A DNA stretch of 64,000 nucleotides from positions 124,001-188,000 of the forward strand of contig CAVXAB010000027.1 in NCBI GenBank assembly GCA_963759545.1, given 5' to 3'. Of this stretch, positions 1-7,871 are shown piece by piece. The notes beneath the pieces are model-generated. The model saw nothing but the letters and a program-made list of their open reading frames with translations. It had not been told where the DNA came from and searched no databases. Positions within the stretch are counted from its first letter, which is position 1. Each line of letters starts with the position of its first letter. A program made the position numbers and the translations under genes. The DNA comes from Trebonia sp963759545. Its GTDB lineage: Bacteria > Actinomycetota > Actinomycetes > Streptosporangiales > Streptosporangiaceae.

Positions 1-489
1 GGCCAGCAGCCAGGCGGCAGCCCGTATGACCAGCCAGGCGGCACTCCTTACGGCCAGCCGGGCGGCAGCCCGTACGGCGCGCCAGGTGGCTACGCGCCGC
101 AGGGCTACCCTCCGCCGCAGCGGGGGTACCTGCAGGGCGCTCCAGTCGACTTCCAGAGTGCGATCAGGCTCCAGATTGAGAACGTCACGAACTTCGAGGG
201 CCGTGCCTCGCTGTCCGCCTACTGGTGGTACGCGCTCGCACTCGCCATCGTCGACGTCGTCCTTGTCATCTTCTCGATCGCGATCGGCTCGGTGGCCCTC
301 TCGCTGCTGGTCGACCTCGTCCTGTTCGTCGTCGGGCTCTCCGCCCTGTCGGTGGGCGCCAGGCGGCTGCACGACACCGACAAGTCGGGCTGGCTGCTGC
401 TCCTAGGGCTGATCCCCTTCATCGGCGGGATCATCGTGCTGATCCTGCTCGTGCTGCCGGGTACCCCGAGCCAGAACCGCTTTGGCTGA
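1..489 (+). CDS. DUF805 family membrane protein (5' end outside window)
   Basis: The frame is open from base 1 and ends at a TGA at 487-489, so only the last 162 residues are seen. The visible N-terminal part is a low-complexity Gly/Pro/Gln/Tyr-rich tail with repeats such as QPGGSPYGAPGG. It is followed by a DUF805-like domain: a FEGRASLSAYWWYAL start, two or three hydrophobic segments, and the hallmark ARRLHDTDKSGW followed by a helix and a short PGTP tail. DUF805 proteins are small integral membrane proteins of unknown function; a Pro/Gly-rich cytoplasmic extension is common in actinobacteria. It converges on the PRPP synthetase paralogue 31 bp away. Confidence 0.85.
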   Translation, partial: GQQPGGSPYDQPGGTPYGQPGGSPYGAPGGYAPQGYPPPQRGYLQGAPVDFQSAIRLQIENVTNFEGRASLSAYWWYALALAIVDVVLVIFSIAIGSVALSLLVDLVLFVVGLSALSVGARRLHDTDKSGWLLLLGLIPFIGGIIVLILLVLPGTPSQNRFG

Positions 490-520
490 CCTGGACCGGC
501 GTTCGGATAAATCTCGGTTC

Positions 521-1459
521 TTATATTTCGAAAAGGACGCTCACGGACTCGCCGTCGTGGGTGCGCCTGATGGCCTCGGCCAGCGCCGGGGCCACGGACA
601 GCACGGTGAGCTTGGGGTGACGGACGGGGACGGGGACCGAGTTCGTGCACACGATCTCGGTCACGTCCTCCGCGGCGGCGAGCTTCTCTAGTGCGCCGTC
701 CGCGAACAGCCCGTGCGTGCAGGCGATGCTGATCGACCTCGGCTCCTGCCTGCGCAGCACGGAAAGGAGCTCGACCACCGTCGTGCCGCGCGCGATCTCG
801 TCGTCGACGATGATCACGTCACGGTCGGCCACCTCGCCGATGATCGCGGAGATGGATACCTTCGAGTCGCTGAAACGCTCCTTCGCGCCGGCCGCGACGG
901 GCAAGCCGAGTCGCCTGGCGAACGCCGCCGCGGACTTGGCGTAGCCGAGGTCGGGCGACAGCACCACGGCCCGCGACAGGTCACGCCGCCTGAAGTGCGC
1001 GGCCAGCTCACGCAGCGCGTGCAGGTGGTCGACCGGGACCGAGAAGAAGCCGTGCACCTCGGCCGAGTGCAGGGTGAGCGTCAGCACCCGGTTCACGCCC
1101 GCCGTGACGAGCAGGTCCGCGACGAGACGGCCGCCGATCGAGATGCGCGGCGCGTCCTTCTTGTCCGAGCGCGCGTAGGCGTAATGCGACATGACCGCGG
1201 TCACCCGGGCCGCCGACGCGCCGCGCGCCGCGTCCGCCATCAGCAGCAACTCGACCAGGTTCTCCTGCACCGGCGGCACCAGGGGCTGGATGATGTAGAC
1301 GTCGCGTTCCCTGCAGTTCGCCTGGAGCTGCACCTGAAGGCAGTCATTGGCGAAGCGGGTCTTCCGCACCGGGCTGCGCGACACGCCCAGGTACGAGCAG
1401 ATCTCGTCGGCCAGCTCCGGATGGGCGGTACCGCCGAAGACCACAATCTCCGCGTTCAC
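521..1459 (-). CDS. Ribose-phosphate pyrophosphokinase paralogue (PRPP synthetase-like)
   Basis: 312 residues from a GTG start, the usual length of class I PRPP synthetases, which make PRPP from ribose 5-phosphate and ATP in the cytosol. The N-terminal half carries VVFGGTAHPELADEI and the C-terminal half the phosphoribosyltransferase fold with DVIIVDDEIARGTT. TLHSAEVHGFFSVPVDHL corresponds to the canonical DLHAxQIQGFF region. The ribose-phosphate loop, normally DTGGT or DTAGT, reads ARGTT, and the region normally SPDxGGVxRA reads SPDLGYAKSA. I therefore read it as a divergent paralogue of the family rather than the main prs gene. An alternative is a PRPP synthetase-associated, catalytically weak protein. 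Confidence 0.85.
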   Translation of the reverse strand: MNAEIVVFGGTAHPELADEICSYLGVSRSPVRKTRFANDCLQVQLQANCRERDVYIIQPLVPPVQENLVELLLMADAARGASAARVTAVMSHYAYARSDKKDAPRISIGGRLVADLLVTAGVNRVLTLTLHSAEVHGFFSVPVDHLHALRELAAHFRRRDLSRAVVLSPDLGYAKSAAAFARRLGLPVAAGAKERFSDSKVSISAIIGEVADRDVIIVDDEIARGTTVVELLSVLRRQEPRSISIACTHGLFADGALEKLAAAEDVTEIVCTNSVPVPVRHPKLTVLSVAPALAEAIRRTHDGESVSVLFEI

Positions 1460-1561
1460 CCGTTCTTCCCGTTCTCGTCAGCTCGGTTCGGCATGACACC
1501 ACGATGACATATCCGCGCATGCGGCGATCAGCGACCTCGCCGTGCGCGCTACGCTCATGGT

Positions 1562-2165
1562 ATGGAAACCCCCGATTCCACGCCGTCGGCCGAGGCCGAG
1601 GCTGAGACTTATATAACGGGCCCGGTCGTGCCCAAGGCATCGGGGTCTGACCAGGCCGAGTTGGACGCGCCCGAACCGGACGACGACCCGGGGGCACCTT
1701 CCGGCCCAGTGTGGCGGTTCCTCTTCGAGCCGCAGGTGGCTCGGGTGGCATCTGTTCGTCGCCGTGGCATTCTGGGGAATGCTGTGGCTCGGCGACTGGC
1801 AGTTCCACCGGGCCATGGAAGGCAACGGGCTAAGCTGGGCGTACACGTTCGAGTGGCCGCTGTTCGCCGTGTTCGGTGTCGTATTCTGGGCCCGGACGAT
1901 CAGGGACGAGTTCATCCTGCGACGCGGCGGTGTCACCGAGGCTGACCTGGTCGCCGCAGCGATGGCCCAGTCGATGGCGACGCTGCCGAAGGGCGCGATA
2001 CTGCCCGCGGGCGTGCTACCCGAGGGCGTTGTCGTGCGGCAGCTTGAGCGGCCGGACGACGAGGAGGAGGACGACCCCGAGCTCGCCGCCTACAACGCTT
2101 ACCTGGCGAAACTGAACGCGGAGGTCAAGGGCCACAACAAGTGGCTGCGTGCCCTTCACTCCTAA
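1562..2165 (+). pseudogene. Actinobacterial membrane protein, frame broken once
   Basis: Two overlapping frames together make one protein of about 200 residues. The first frame gives an acidic N-terminus from ATG 1562 up to WRFLFEP. At about 1730-1734 the frame must change for RRWLGWHLFVAVAFWGMLW to continue to the stop at 2163-2165. The joined product has two membrane segments around LGDWQFHRA and TFEWPLFAVFGVVFWARTI, then a charged cytoplasmic tail ending HNKWLRALHS. This layout, directly upstream of a DUF3817 gene, recurs in actinobacteria, where it is usually annotated as a membrane protein or putative regulator of unknown function. The break is probably a short deletion in GAGCCGCAGG, real or a sequencing error. 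Confidence 0.7.
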
Positions 2166-2189
2166 GAGCAGACAGGAAGGACCACCGCG

Positions 2190-2534
2190 ATGCACGCGGC
2201 CGCTTTGCGCTACCGGGTGATGGCGTACATCACCGGCGTCCTGATCATCCTGGTGTGCTTTGTCGGCATCCCCCTGCAGGTCGCCGCGCACAACACATTC
2301 ATCGTCAACGACATCGGCACGGTGCACGGCTTCTTGTACATCGTCTACATCGTCTTCGCGTACATCCTCGCGCAGAAGCTGAAGATGAAGCTGGGGCCGA
2401 CGGTGTTGCTGCTGCTGGCGGGCACGATCCCGGTCATGACGTTCTTCGTCGAGCGGTGGATGCAGCGGGATTACATCGCCCCCGCGCTCGCCGCCGAGTC
2501 CGCCCCGCCGGAGCAGCAGCCCGTGAGCCGGTGA
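2190..2534 (+). CDS. DUF3817 family membrane protein
   Basis: 114 residues with an aggaagga ribosome site nine bases before ATG 2190. Three hydrophobic segments are visible: VMAYITGVLIILVCFVG, GFLYIVYIVFAYILA and TVLLLLAGTIPVMTFF. The run HNTFIVNDIGTVHGFLY and the closing FFVERWM are typical of DUF3817 proteins, small integral membrane proteins of unknown function. It follows the membrane protein at 1562-2165 with a 24-bp gap, and its stop overlaps the GTG of the methyltransferase (GTGA), so the three are probably co-transcribed. Confidence 0.85.
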   Translation: MHAAALRYRVMAYITGVLIILVCFVGIPLQVAAHNTFIVNDIGTVHGFLYIVYIVFAYILAQKLKMKLGPTVLLLLAGTIPVMTFFVERWMQRDYIAPALAAESAPPEQQPVSR

Positions 2535-3151
2535 CCGGTTCTCATTACTTCACGGCGCAGCCGTCGGCGGCGCACCGGCCCGGCCTGGTCCGCGTGGTGC
2601 TGCCCGACCTGTACCTGGAACTCGCGACCGACTCGGGGGTCTTCTCCCCCGGCCGCCTCGACCCGGGGACCCGGCTGCTCCTTGAGGATGCGCCCGCGCC
2701 GCCGCCGTCGGGTGACATCCTCGACCTGGGCTGCGGCTACGGGCCGATCGCGTGCACGCTCGCGGCCCGCGCGCCAGGAGCCACGGTCTGGGCGGTCGAC
2801 GTCAACGAGCGGGCACTTTCCCTGTGCGCGGCGAACGCCGCGAGCGCGGGGCTGACCAACGTGCGCTGCGTCTCACCGGACTCGCCGGATATCCCGGCAC
2901 GGCTCGCCGGGATCTGGTCCAACCCGCCGGTCCGCATCGGCAAGGGGCCGCTGCACGCCATGCTCCGCCAGTGGCTCGCCCGTCTCGCGCCCGAGGCCGC
3001 CGCGACCCTGGTGATGGGCCGCAACCTCGGTGCCGACTCGCTGCACGCCTGGCTGGAGAAAGAGGAAGGATGGTCGGTGACGCGGCTGTCCGCGCGCAGC
3101 GGCTACCGCCTGCTGTTCGCGGCCCGCGATGGCAAGAACCGCCAGCTATAA
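2531..3151 (+). CDS. Class I SAM methyltransferase, RsmC-like (MTS domain)
   Basis: 206 residues, starting at a GTG that overlaps the preceding stop codon. It opens with HYFTAQPSAAHRPG, typical of the small methyltransferase (MTS) family that includes RsmC, which methylates G1207 of 16S rRNA. Motif I is ILDLGCGYGPIACTLA near residue 67, an acidic strand end follows at VWAVDVNERA, and the catalytic motif is SNPPVRIGKG (NPP family). It is close to half the length of E. coli RsmC, matching the single-domain actinobacterial version. The next gene is also an RNA methyltransferase. Exact substrate is inferred from family only. Confidence 0.85.
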   Translation: MTGSHYFTAQPSAAHRPGLVRVVLPDLYLELATDSGVFSPGRLDPGTRLLLEDAPAPPPSGDILDLGCGYGPIACTLAARAPGATVWAVDVNERALSLCAANAASAGLTNVRCVSPDSPDIPARLAGIWSNPPVRIGKGPLHAMLRQWLARLAPEAAATLVMGRNLGADSLHAWLEKEEGWSVTRLSARSGYRLLFAARDGKNRQL

Positions 3152-3185
3152 AACGATCATCCAGAACGAGTTGTGGAGTCTGCCA

Positions 3186-3818
3186 ATGGCCGATGACACC
3201 GGCGATGAGGCCGGCGTACCTGGTGGTGCCCCCGTGAGCGGCACGCCCAAGCAACTGCGGCCGACCGACGTGAAACGGCTCAACCGGGAGTGGCGGCGGC
3301 GCACCGAGGGGCGGCTCGCGCTGCTGCTTGACTCGGTCAGCCAGCCGTTCAACGTCGGCTCGATCGTGCGGACCGCCGCCGCGTTCGGCGTGGAGTCCGT
3401 CTGGCTGTGCGGCAACACGCCCGACCTGGACCTCCCGGCGGTTGGCAAGACCGCCCTTGGCACCGACCGGTTCCTCTCGGCCTACCGCGAGCCTTCCCCT
3501 GCGGCCGCGGCCAAGGCCGCGGCGGAGGACGGGTTCCGCGTGGTGGCCGTCGAGCTCGCGTCTGGCGCGGTGCCGCTGTTCGAGGCGCCGCTGGAGGGCG
3601 ACATTTGCCTGGCGATCGGGAACGAGGACCACGGCTGCTCTCCCGCCCTCCTGGCCGCGGTCTCCTCGGCGGCCTACATCCCGCAGGTCGGCCGGGTCGG
3701 CTCGCTCAATGTCGCGGTCGCGGCCGCTATTGCCCTCGGCGAGGTTCGGCGCCGCGAGTGGCAGTTATCTCCCGGGGGGACAACCGCGCGGCGAGTGCCC
3801 GTCGCCGCACGGACATAA
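3186..3818 (+). CDS. TrmH/SpoU family RNA 2'-O-methyltransferase
   Basis: 210 residues from ATG 3186, chosen because GTGGAG lies eight bases upstream; an in-frame ATG at 3129 lacks such a site. The three SpoU motifs are in order: motif 1 NVGSIVRTAAAFGV, motif 2 AIGNEDHG, motif 3 VGRVGSLNVAVAAAIAL. These form the trefoil knot that binds S-adenosylmethionine. Proteins of this family methylate ribose 2'-OH groups in tRNA or rRNA, usually as dimers. There is no extra RNA-binding N-terminal domain beyond about 40 residues, which favours a TrmH-like tRNA enzyme, but the target cannot be fixed from sequence. The gene is followed by the first pair of tag repeats. Confidence 0.85.
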   Translation: MADDTGDEAGVPGGAPVSGTPKQLRPTDVKRLNREWRRRTEGRLALLLDSVSQPFNVGSIVRTAAAFGVESVWLCGNTPDLDLPAVGKTALGTDRFLSAYREPSPAAAAKAAAEDGFRVVAVELASGAVPLFEAPLEGDICLAIGNEDHGCSPALLAAVSSAAYIPQVGRVGSLNVAVAAAIALGEVRRREWQLSPGGTTARRVPVAART

Positions 3819-3845
3819 GGCCGCTGCCGGTTCGCTCACTGCTCC

Positions 3846-3863
3846 GCGCTTCTTGCTGTTATC
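3846..3863 (+). repeat. Tag repeat copy A (GCGCTTCTTGCTGTTATC)
   Basis: Eighteen-base tag found five times in this window, always between genes and always on the + strand. This copy starts 28 bp after the TrmH-family stop codon and is preceded by GCTCC. An inverted repeat (3885-3898 with 3929-3942) and then copy B follow. Confidence 0.75.
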
Positions 3864-3884
3864 CCGACGAGGCGCCCGGGCCGC

Positions 3885-3942
3885 GAAGATAGTGGATAGA
3901 AATGCGCGCTATATATAGGACGTGCAGGTATCCACTATCTTC
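3885..3942. repeat. 14-bp perfect inverted repeat between tag copies A and B
   Basis: GAAGATAGTGGATA at 3885-3898 pairs perfectly with TATCCACTATCTTC at 3929-3942 around a 30-base loop that contains the AT-rich run CTATATATAGG. It lies exactly between the two tag copies. There is no T-run after it, so a simple intrinsic terminator is not the obvious reading. Confidence 0.75.
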
Positions 3943-3961
3943 CTCGGTTGAGTGGCGCTGC

Positions 3962-3979
3962 GCGCTTCTTGCTGTTATC
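3962..3979 (+). repeat. Tag repeat copy B (GCGCTTCTTGCTGTTATC)
   Basis: Identical over 18 bases to copy A at 3846-3863, and preceded by GGCGCTGC. It closes the unit tag, inverted repeat, tag. The 98 bases to the next gene start contain no obvious further palindrome. Confidence 0.75.
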
Positions 3980-4077
3980 AGAGCTGCGGCATCGACGGTC
4001 TTCTCTTTTTCTGCGCGACAGGTTGGCGATCACCGGCGTTTACCGGAAATGCCTGGTCAGTCGGGAGAATTGACGCC

Positions 4078-4845
4078 GTGGCAGTTGAATACCTGGACCA
4101 CCCCCGGCCGCTCGCGTTCGCCCACCGCGGCGGGGCAGGGCACCAGCCGGAGAACTCCTGGCGCGCCTTCGAGTATGCCGTCCAGCTCGGCTACGCCTAC
4201 CTGGAGACCGATACCCGCTCGACGTCCGACGGGAAGCTAATCGCCTTCCACGACGCGGAGCTCGACCGGGTGACCGACCGCACCGGGCAGGTGAGCAAGC
4301 TCACCTGGACGGAAGTGTCGGCCGCGCGGGTGCACGGCACCGAGGAGATCCCGCTGCTCGAGGACCTGATCGGCACGTTCCCCGAGCTGCGGTTCAACAT
4401 CGACCTGAAGGACGAGGGCACGATCGGGCCGCTGGCCAGCGTGCTCAAGCGCACGGCCGCCTGGGACCGGGTCTGCGTGTCCTCGTTCTCCGGCGCCCGC
4501 CTGCTCGCCGCGCAGCGCTTGCTTGACCGGCCGATCTGCCTCGCGGTCACCCCGGCGGCCATCGCGGCCATGCGGTTCCTGGGGCTGCCAGGCAAGGAGA
4601 TGGCCCGGCGCCTTGGCGTGTCGGGCGCGCGGTGCGCCCAGGTGCCCCGCCGGATCGCGACGCGCGGGTTCATCCGGCGGGCCCACGAGGTCGGCCTGGA
4701 CGTGCACGTCTGGACGCTGAACACGCGCGAGGAGATTGAGCGGGCCCTCGACCTCGGCGCCGACGGCGTGATGACCGACGACGTCGTGCTGCTGCGCGAC
4801 GTCCTCGCCGAGCGCGGCCAGTGGCATCCAAGGGTCGCGGCGTAG
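4078..4845 (+). CDS. Glycerophosphodiester phosphodiesterase (GDPD family)
   Basis: 255 residues from GTG 4078, with GGGAGA upstream. The GDPD TIM-barrel signature is complete: AFAHRGGAGHQPENSWRAF, then the metal-binding ETDTRSTSDGKLIAFHD with LDRVTDRTG, NIDLKDE, and a C-terminal HVWTLNTREEIERALDLGADGVMTDD. These enzymes hydrolyse glycerophosphodiesters to glycerol 3-phosphate and an alcohol with a divalent metal. There is no signal peptide, so it should be cytosolic and act on imported or lipid-turnover products. The stop codon TAG is itself the first arm of the hairpin that opens repeat element 1. Confidence 0.9.
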   Translation: MAVEYLDHPRPLAFAHRGGAGHQPENSWRAFEYAVQLGYAYLETDTRSTSDGKLIAFHDAELDRVTDRTGQVSKLTWTEVSAARVHGTEEIPLLEDLIGTFPELRFNIDLKDEGTIGPLASVLKRTAAWDRVCVSSFSGARLLAAQRLLDRPICLAVTPAAIAAMRFLGLPGKEMARRLGVSGARCAQVPRRIATRGFIRRAHEVGLDVHVWTLNTREEIERALDLGADGVMTDDVVLLRDVLAERGQWHPRVAA

Positions 4846-5025
4846 GCGTTGCGGGTTACGCAACGCCTACGCACAGCAACCGCAGGGCTCTAACAGCAAC
4901 CAGAGCGCGGGGGGCGGCGGTCGGTTTTAGCGCCGTCCTCCCGTGGGGAGGCTACGGAGGGGCGAAGCCCTTCCGTGCTCGGGGGGTGCAGGGGGGTCGT
5001 CCCCCCGCAGGCAACACTGAACACT
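4843..5025 (+). repeat. Multi-hairpin intergenic element, copy 1 (upstream of rbpA)
   Basis: About 180 bp that match the reverse complement of 13045-13225. In order: an 11-bp perfect hairpin (TAGGCGTTGCG 4843-4853 with 4859-4869), a CAGCAACC block, a CAACCAGAGCGCGGG block, CCTCCCGTGGGGAGG, then GGAGGGGC-GAA-GCCCTTCC, and finally GGGGGG-TCGT-CCCCCC flanked by TGCA/GCA. The stretch 4935-4977 is almost identical in the two copies. Copy 1 lies on the coding strand between the GDPD gene and rbpA. A transcribed leader with stacked stem-loops is one reading; a mobile intergenic repeat is another. Confidence 0.7.
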
Positions 5026-5128
5026 GAAATACGCCTGAAACGTGGTTGGACTTCCCGCGCGACGGGAATCTTGTCCGGGTATCCAGTGTTGCCGATAGAG
5101 ATCGCCAACCGCCTGGGAGGCAGTAAGT

Positions 5129-5509
5129 ATGGCCGAACGCGCACTTCGCGGAACCCGGCTCGGCGCCACGAGCTATGAGAACGACCGGAACACGGATCTG
5201 GCGCCGCGCCAGGATGTTCCGTTCGATTGCCCCAACGGACACCATTTTAGCGTGCCTTTCGCCGCCGAGGCGGAACTACCCCCCATGTGGGAGTGTCGTG
5301 TCTGCGGGGCCATGGCGACGGCGAGCACGGGCGAGTCGCCGTCACCTAAGAAGGTCAAGCCACCGCGCAGTCACTGGGACATGCTCATGGAACGGCGGAC
5401 GGTCGAGGATCTCGAGGCGGTGCTTGCGGAGCGGCTTGAAGTCGTGAAGGAGCGGCGCGCCATGGAGGCCCGTGCCATCGCCGACGTCAGCAACCGTCGC
5501 AGCGCCTGA
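5129..5509 (+). CDS. rbpA: RNA polymerase-binding protein RbpA
   Basis: 126 residues, the normal size for RbpA, with a GGGAGG ribosome site before ATG 5129. It begins MAERALRGTRLGATSYE, the conserved N-terminal tail. The core carries FDCPNGHHFSVPF and PPMWECRVCG, the zinc/Rieske-like fold, and the C-terminal part PRSHWDMLMERRTVEDLE is the basic linker and sigma-interaction domain. RbpA binds RNA polymerase and group 1/2 sigma factors and stabilises the open complex; it is found only in Actinomycetota. Gene order rbpA next to a convergent polyprenol-phosphate mannose synthase matches mycobacteria. The long structured leader upstream is unusual. Confidence 0.97.
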   Translation: MAERALRGTRLGATSYENDRNTDLAPRQDVPFDCPNGHHFSVPFAAEAELPPMWECRVCGAMATASTGESPSPKKVKPPRSHWDMLMERRTVEDLEAVLAERLEVVKERRAMEARAIADVSNRRSA

Positions 5510-5515
5510 AAACGT

Positions 5516-5547
5516 AAGCCCCGGGACTCCCCGGGGCTTGGCTTTTG
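5516..5547 (+). terminator. Intrinsic terminator after rbpA
   Basis: AAGCCCCGG (5516-5524) pairs with CCGGGGCTT (5531-5539) around a six-base loop, followed by GGCTTTTG. It lies seven bases after the rbpA stop codon and directly before the convergent ppm1 stop. Confidence 0.85.
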
Positions 5548-5548
5548 T

Positions 5549-6307
5549 CTAACGCCTGATGCTGGCGGCTGAGTGGCCGCGCAGGCGGGCGCCGATGCCC
5601 CATCTGGCTACCCGGCCGAACGCCTCGAAGATCACGGTCCTCGACATCTTTGAGGCACCGCGCTCGCGCTCCACGAACGTGATCGGCACCTCGGTGATCG
5701 TCATGCCCGCCTGGAGCACGCGCAGCGTCATGTCGATCTGGAAGCAGTAGCCCGCCGACTCGATGCCGTTCAGGTCGATCCGGCGCAGCGTCGCGGCGCG
5801 GTAGACGCGGAAGCCGCCGGTCGCGTCCTTGACCTGGACCCCGAGCATGATCCGGTTGTACAGGTTGGCGCCCTTGGAGAGGAACTCCCTGGACTTCGGC
5901 CAGTTCACCACGGTGCCGCCGGGCACGTAGCGCGAGCCGATGACCGCGTCCGCCTGCTCGGAGACGGCGAGCAGCTTCGGCAGGTCCTCCGGCCGGTGGG
6001 AGCCGTCGGCGTCCATCTCGACGATGAGGTCGTACCCGTGCTCAAGCGCCCAGGTAAAGCCGGCCACGTACGCCCGCCCGAGGCCGGCCTTCTCCGTGCG
6101 GTGCATCACCTGCACGCGGAGGTCCACCTCGGCCAGCTTGTCGGCCAGGTCCCCGGTGCCGTCGGGGCTGTTATCGTCAACGACGAGCAGGTCGGCGTCC
6201 GGGACCGCCTCGCGGATCCGGCCGGCCACGATCTCCAGGTTCTGCCGCTCGTTGTACGTGGGCATAACAATGAGAACGCGGCCCTTGGCCGCGTCACGCT
6301 CACCCAT
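5549..6307 (-). CDS. ppm1: Polyprenol monophosphomannose synthase (GT2 family)
   Basis: 252 residues. It opens RVLIVMPTYNERQNLE, the GT2 nucleotide-sugar start, followed by LVVDDNSPDGTGDLA and the metal-binding VEMDADGSHRPEDLP. The later DATGGFRVYRA and QIDMTLRVLQAG with ITEVPITFVERERGASKMS are those of dolichol/polyprenol-phosphate mannose synthases. The enzyme moves mannose from GDP-mannose to polyprenyl phosphate at the inner face of the membrane, the donor for lipoglycan and protein O-mannosylation. There is no apolipoprotein N-acyltransferase domain as in M. tuberculosis Ppm1, so it is the stand-alone catalytic form. It converges on rbpA. Confidence 0.92.
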   Translation of the reverse strand: MGERDAAKGRVLIVMPTYNERQNLEIVAGRIREAVPDADLLVVDDNSPDGTGDLADKLAEVDLRVQVMHRTEKAGLGRAYVAGFTWALEHGYDLIVEMDADGSHRPEDLPKLLAVSEQADAVIGSRYVPGGTVVNWPKSREFLSKGANLYNRIMLGVQVKDATGGFRVYRAATLRRIDLNGIESAGYCFQIDMTLRVLQAGMTITEVPITFVERERGASKMSRTVIFEAFGRVARWGIGARLRGHSAASIRR

Positions 6308-6731
6308 CGTCTGTGCTCACCTTCTCCATCGGCCTGTGTCCGGCTATGTCAAGTCCAGCCCAATCCCCTGACAGCCGGACAAGCACCGGCGCTGCCGCCG
6401 CGAGACGAGACCCGCAGACTGGCTGTCTCCGTCCCGGCCGTGGCCCCACCAATCCTACGCCAGCCGCTCTTGCCCCCGTGCCCGGTGCTGAACTGCAGGT
6501 GAAACGTTACCGTCTTCCCGGGCCGCGCCAGCCGTCGTACCAGCGTGTGACCTCGCCTTTTCCCGCCCGCGGGAAGACGGCGCTTAGCAGCCTCTCAGCT
6601 AACTGATAGCCGGTCCTCAACTGACAACGCATAACCCATAACTGCTGAGGGAATACGATACATCACGTTGAGTAATCGCCATGGGTAAGGTGCGGCACGC
6701 TAACGTTACACGAAGCAACGAGAGGAACACG
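6308..6731. other. Divergent intergenic region between ppm1 and the L,D-transpeptidase
   Basis: 424 bp with no supportable gene. It must hold both promoters. A nested palindrome lies in the middle: CCGTCTTCCC (6510-6519) pairs with GGGAAGACGG (6571-6580), and inside it TTCCCGC pairs with GCGGGAA (6560-6574). I could not assign a convincing -35/-10 pair. Confidence 0.5.
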
Positions 6732-7871
6732 GTGAGTAGTCTATCGCGGAAGACCGTAGCGTGGGCAGCTGGCGCTGCGCTCGCCGTCGGCGGCGGCACG
6801 GCGGGCATCGTGATCGCGGCACAGGGCGGCGGTCAGCCGGCCACGGGCGGCACCGCCGTCGCGCAGGCGGCCGCCGTAAGGCCGGCGCCGCTTGACCTCG
6901 TCTCGGTAAGCCCGGTCTCGCTCAGCCAGAGCGCCGGCGCGCAGGCGGTCAACGGGGCGGGGACCATCGTCGTCACGTACAACCAGCCGATTCCCGCCAC
7001 CGCGCCGCTGCCGCAGCTGTCGCCAGCGACCACGGGGACCTGGCGGCGGAGTGGCGACGTGGCGATCTTCACGCCAGCGAAGGGCTACGCGGCCGGCACG
7101 CACGTCACGGTCACGGTGGCCGGACTTGGGTACAGCCGCAACCGTTCGGAATCCTCTTCATTCAAGACCGCGGGCTACAGCACGCTGCGCCTACAGGAGA
7201 TCCTCGCCCAGCTGGGCTACCTGCCGCTGACCTGGACGCCGGCCGCCGACGCGGCGGTGCCTGGCACGAGCGCCGCCGCGCAGCTGTCGGCGGCGTACAC
7301 GCCGCCCGCGGGAACCTTCCAGTGGGAGCAGGGGTACCCGGCGCTGCTCCGCTCGTTCTGGTCGCAGGGCGTGGCGAACACCCTCGACCGGGGGGCCGTC
7401 ATCGGCTTCGAGGCCGACCACGGGCTGCCCATCGACGGGCTGGCGGGGACGACCGTGTGGCAGGCGCTGCTGACGGCCGCCGCCAAGGATCAGCGCGACG
7501 CGCACGGGTACAGCTACGCGATCGCGAGCAAGGGCTCCCCGGAGAGGCTGAGCATCTGGCATGACGGGCGAAGGGTGTTCTCTTCCCTGGCCAACACCGG
7601 GATCCCGGCCGCGCCGACGGTAGACGGCACCTTCCCCGTGTACGAGAAGCTGCCGTTCCAGATCATGTCGGGCACCAACCCCGACGGGTCGCACTACGCG
7701 GACCCAGTGTCGTGGGTGTCGTACTTCAACGGCGGCGACGCCGTGCACTACTTCGACCGCGGGTCCTACGGGTACCCGCAGTCACTCGGGTGCGTGGAGC
7801 TGCCTTACTACGCGGCGAAGCAGGCGTACCCGTACCTGCCGTACGGGACGCTGGTAACCGTCACCGCGTAG
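6732..7871 (+). CDS. L,D-transpeptidase (YkuD) with Ig-like and peptidoglycan-binding domains
   Basis: 379 residues from GTG 6732, chosen for the GAGAGGA site seven bases upstream. An N-terminal hydrophobic helix (TVAWAAGAALAVGGGTAGIVI) exports or anchors it. Then come an Ig-like domain with the actinobacterial GTIVVTYNQPIP pattern, a peptidoglycan-binding repeat (LRLQEILAQLGYLPL through GLPIDGLAGTTVWQALL), and the YkuD domain. Its active site is H339 in DAVHYF and C354 in SLGCVEL. These enzymes make 3-3 cross-links in peptidoglycan outside the membrane. The 3' end overlaps the convergent lactonase-like gene by 11 bp. Confidence 0.92.
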   Translation: MSSLSRKTVAWAAGAALAVGGGTAGIVIAAQGGGQPATGGTAVAQAAAVRPAPLDLVSVSPVSLSQSAGAQAVNGAGTIVVTYNQPIPATAPLPQLSPATTGTWRRSGDVAIFTPAKGYAAGTHVTVTVAGLGYSRNRSESSSFKTAGYSTLRLQEILAQLGYLPLTWTPAADAAVPGTSAAAQLSAAYTPPAGTFQWEQGYPALLRSFWSQGVANTLDRGAVIGFEADHGLPIDGLAGTTVWQALLTAAAKDQRDAHGYSYAIASKGSPERLSIWHDGRRVFSSLANTGIPAAPTVDGTFPVYEKLPFQIMSGTNPDGSHYADPVSWVSYFNGGDAVHYFDRGSYGYPQSLGCVELPYYAAKQAYPYLPYGTLVTVTA

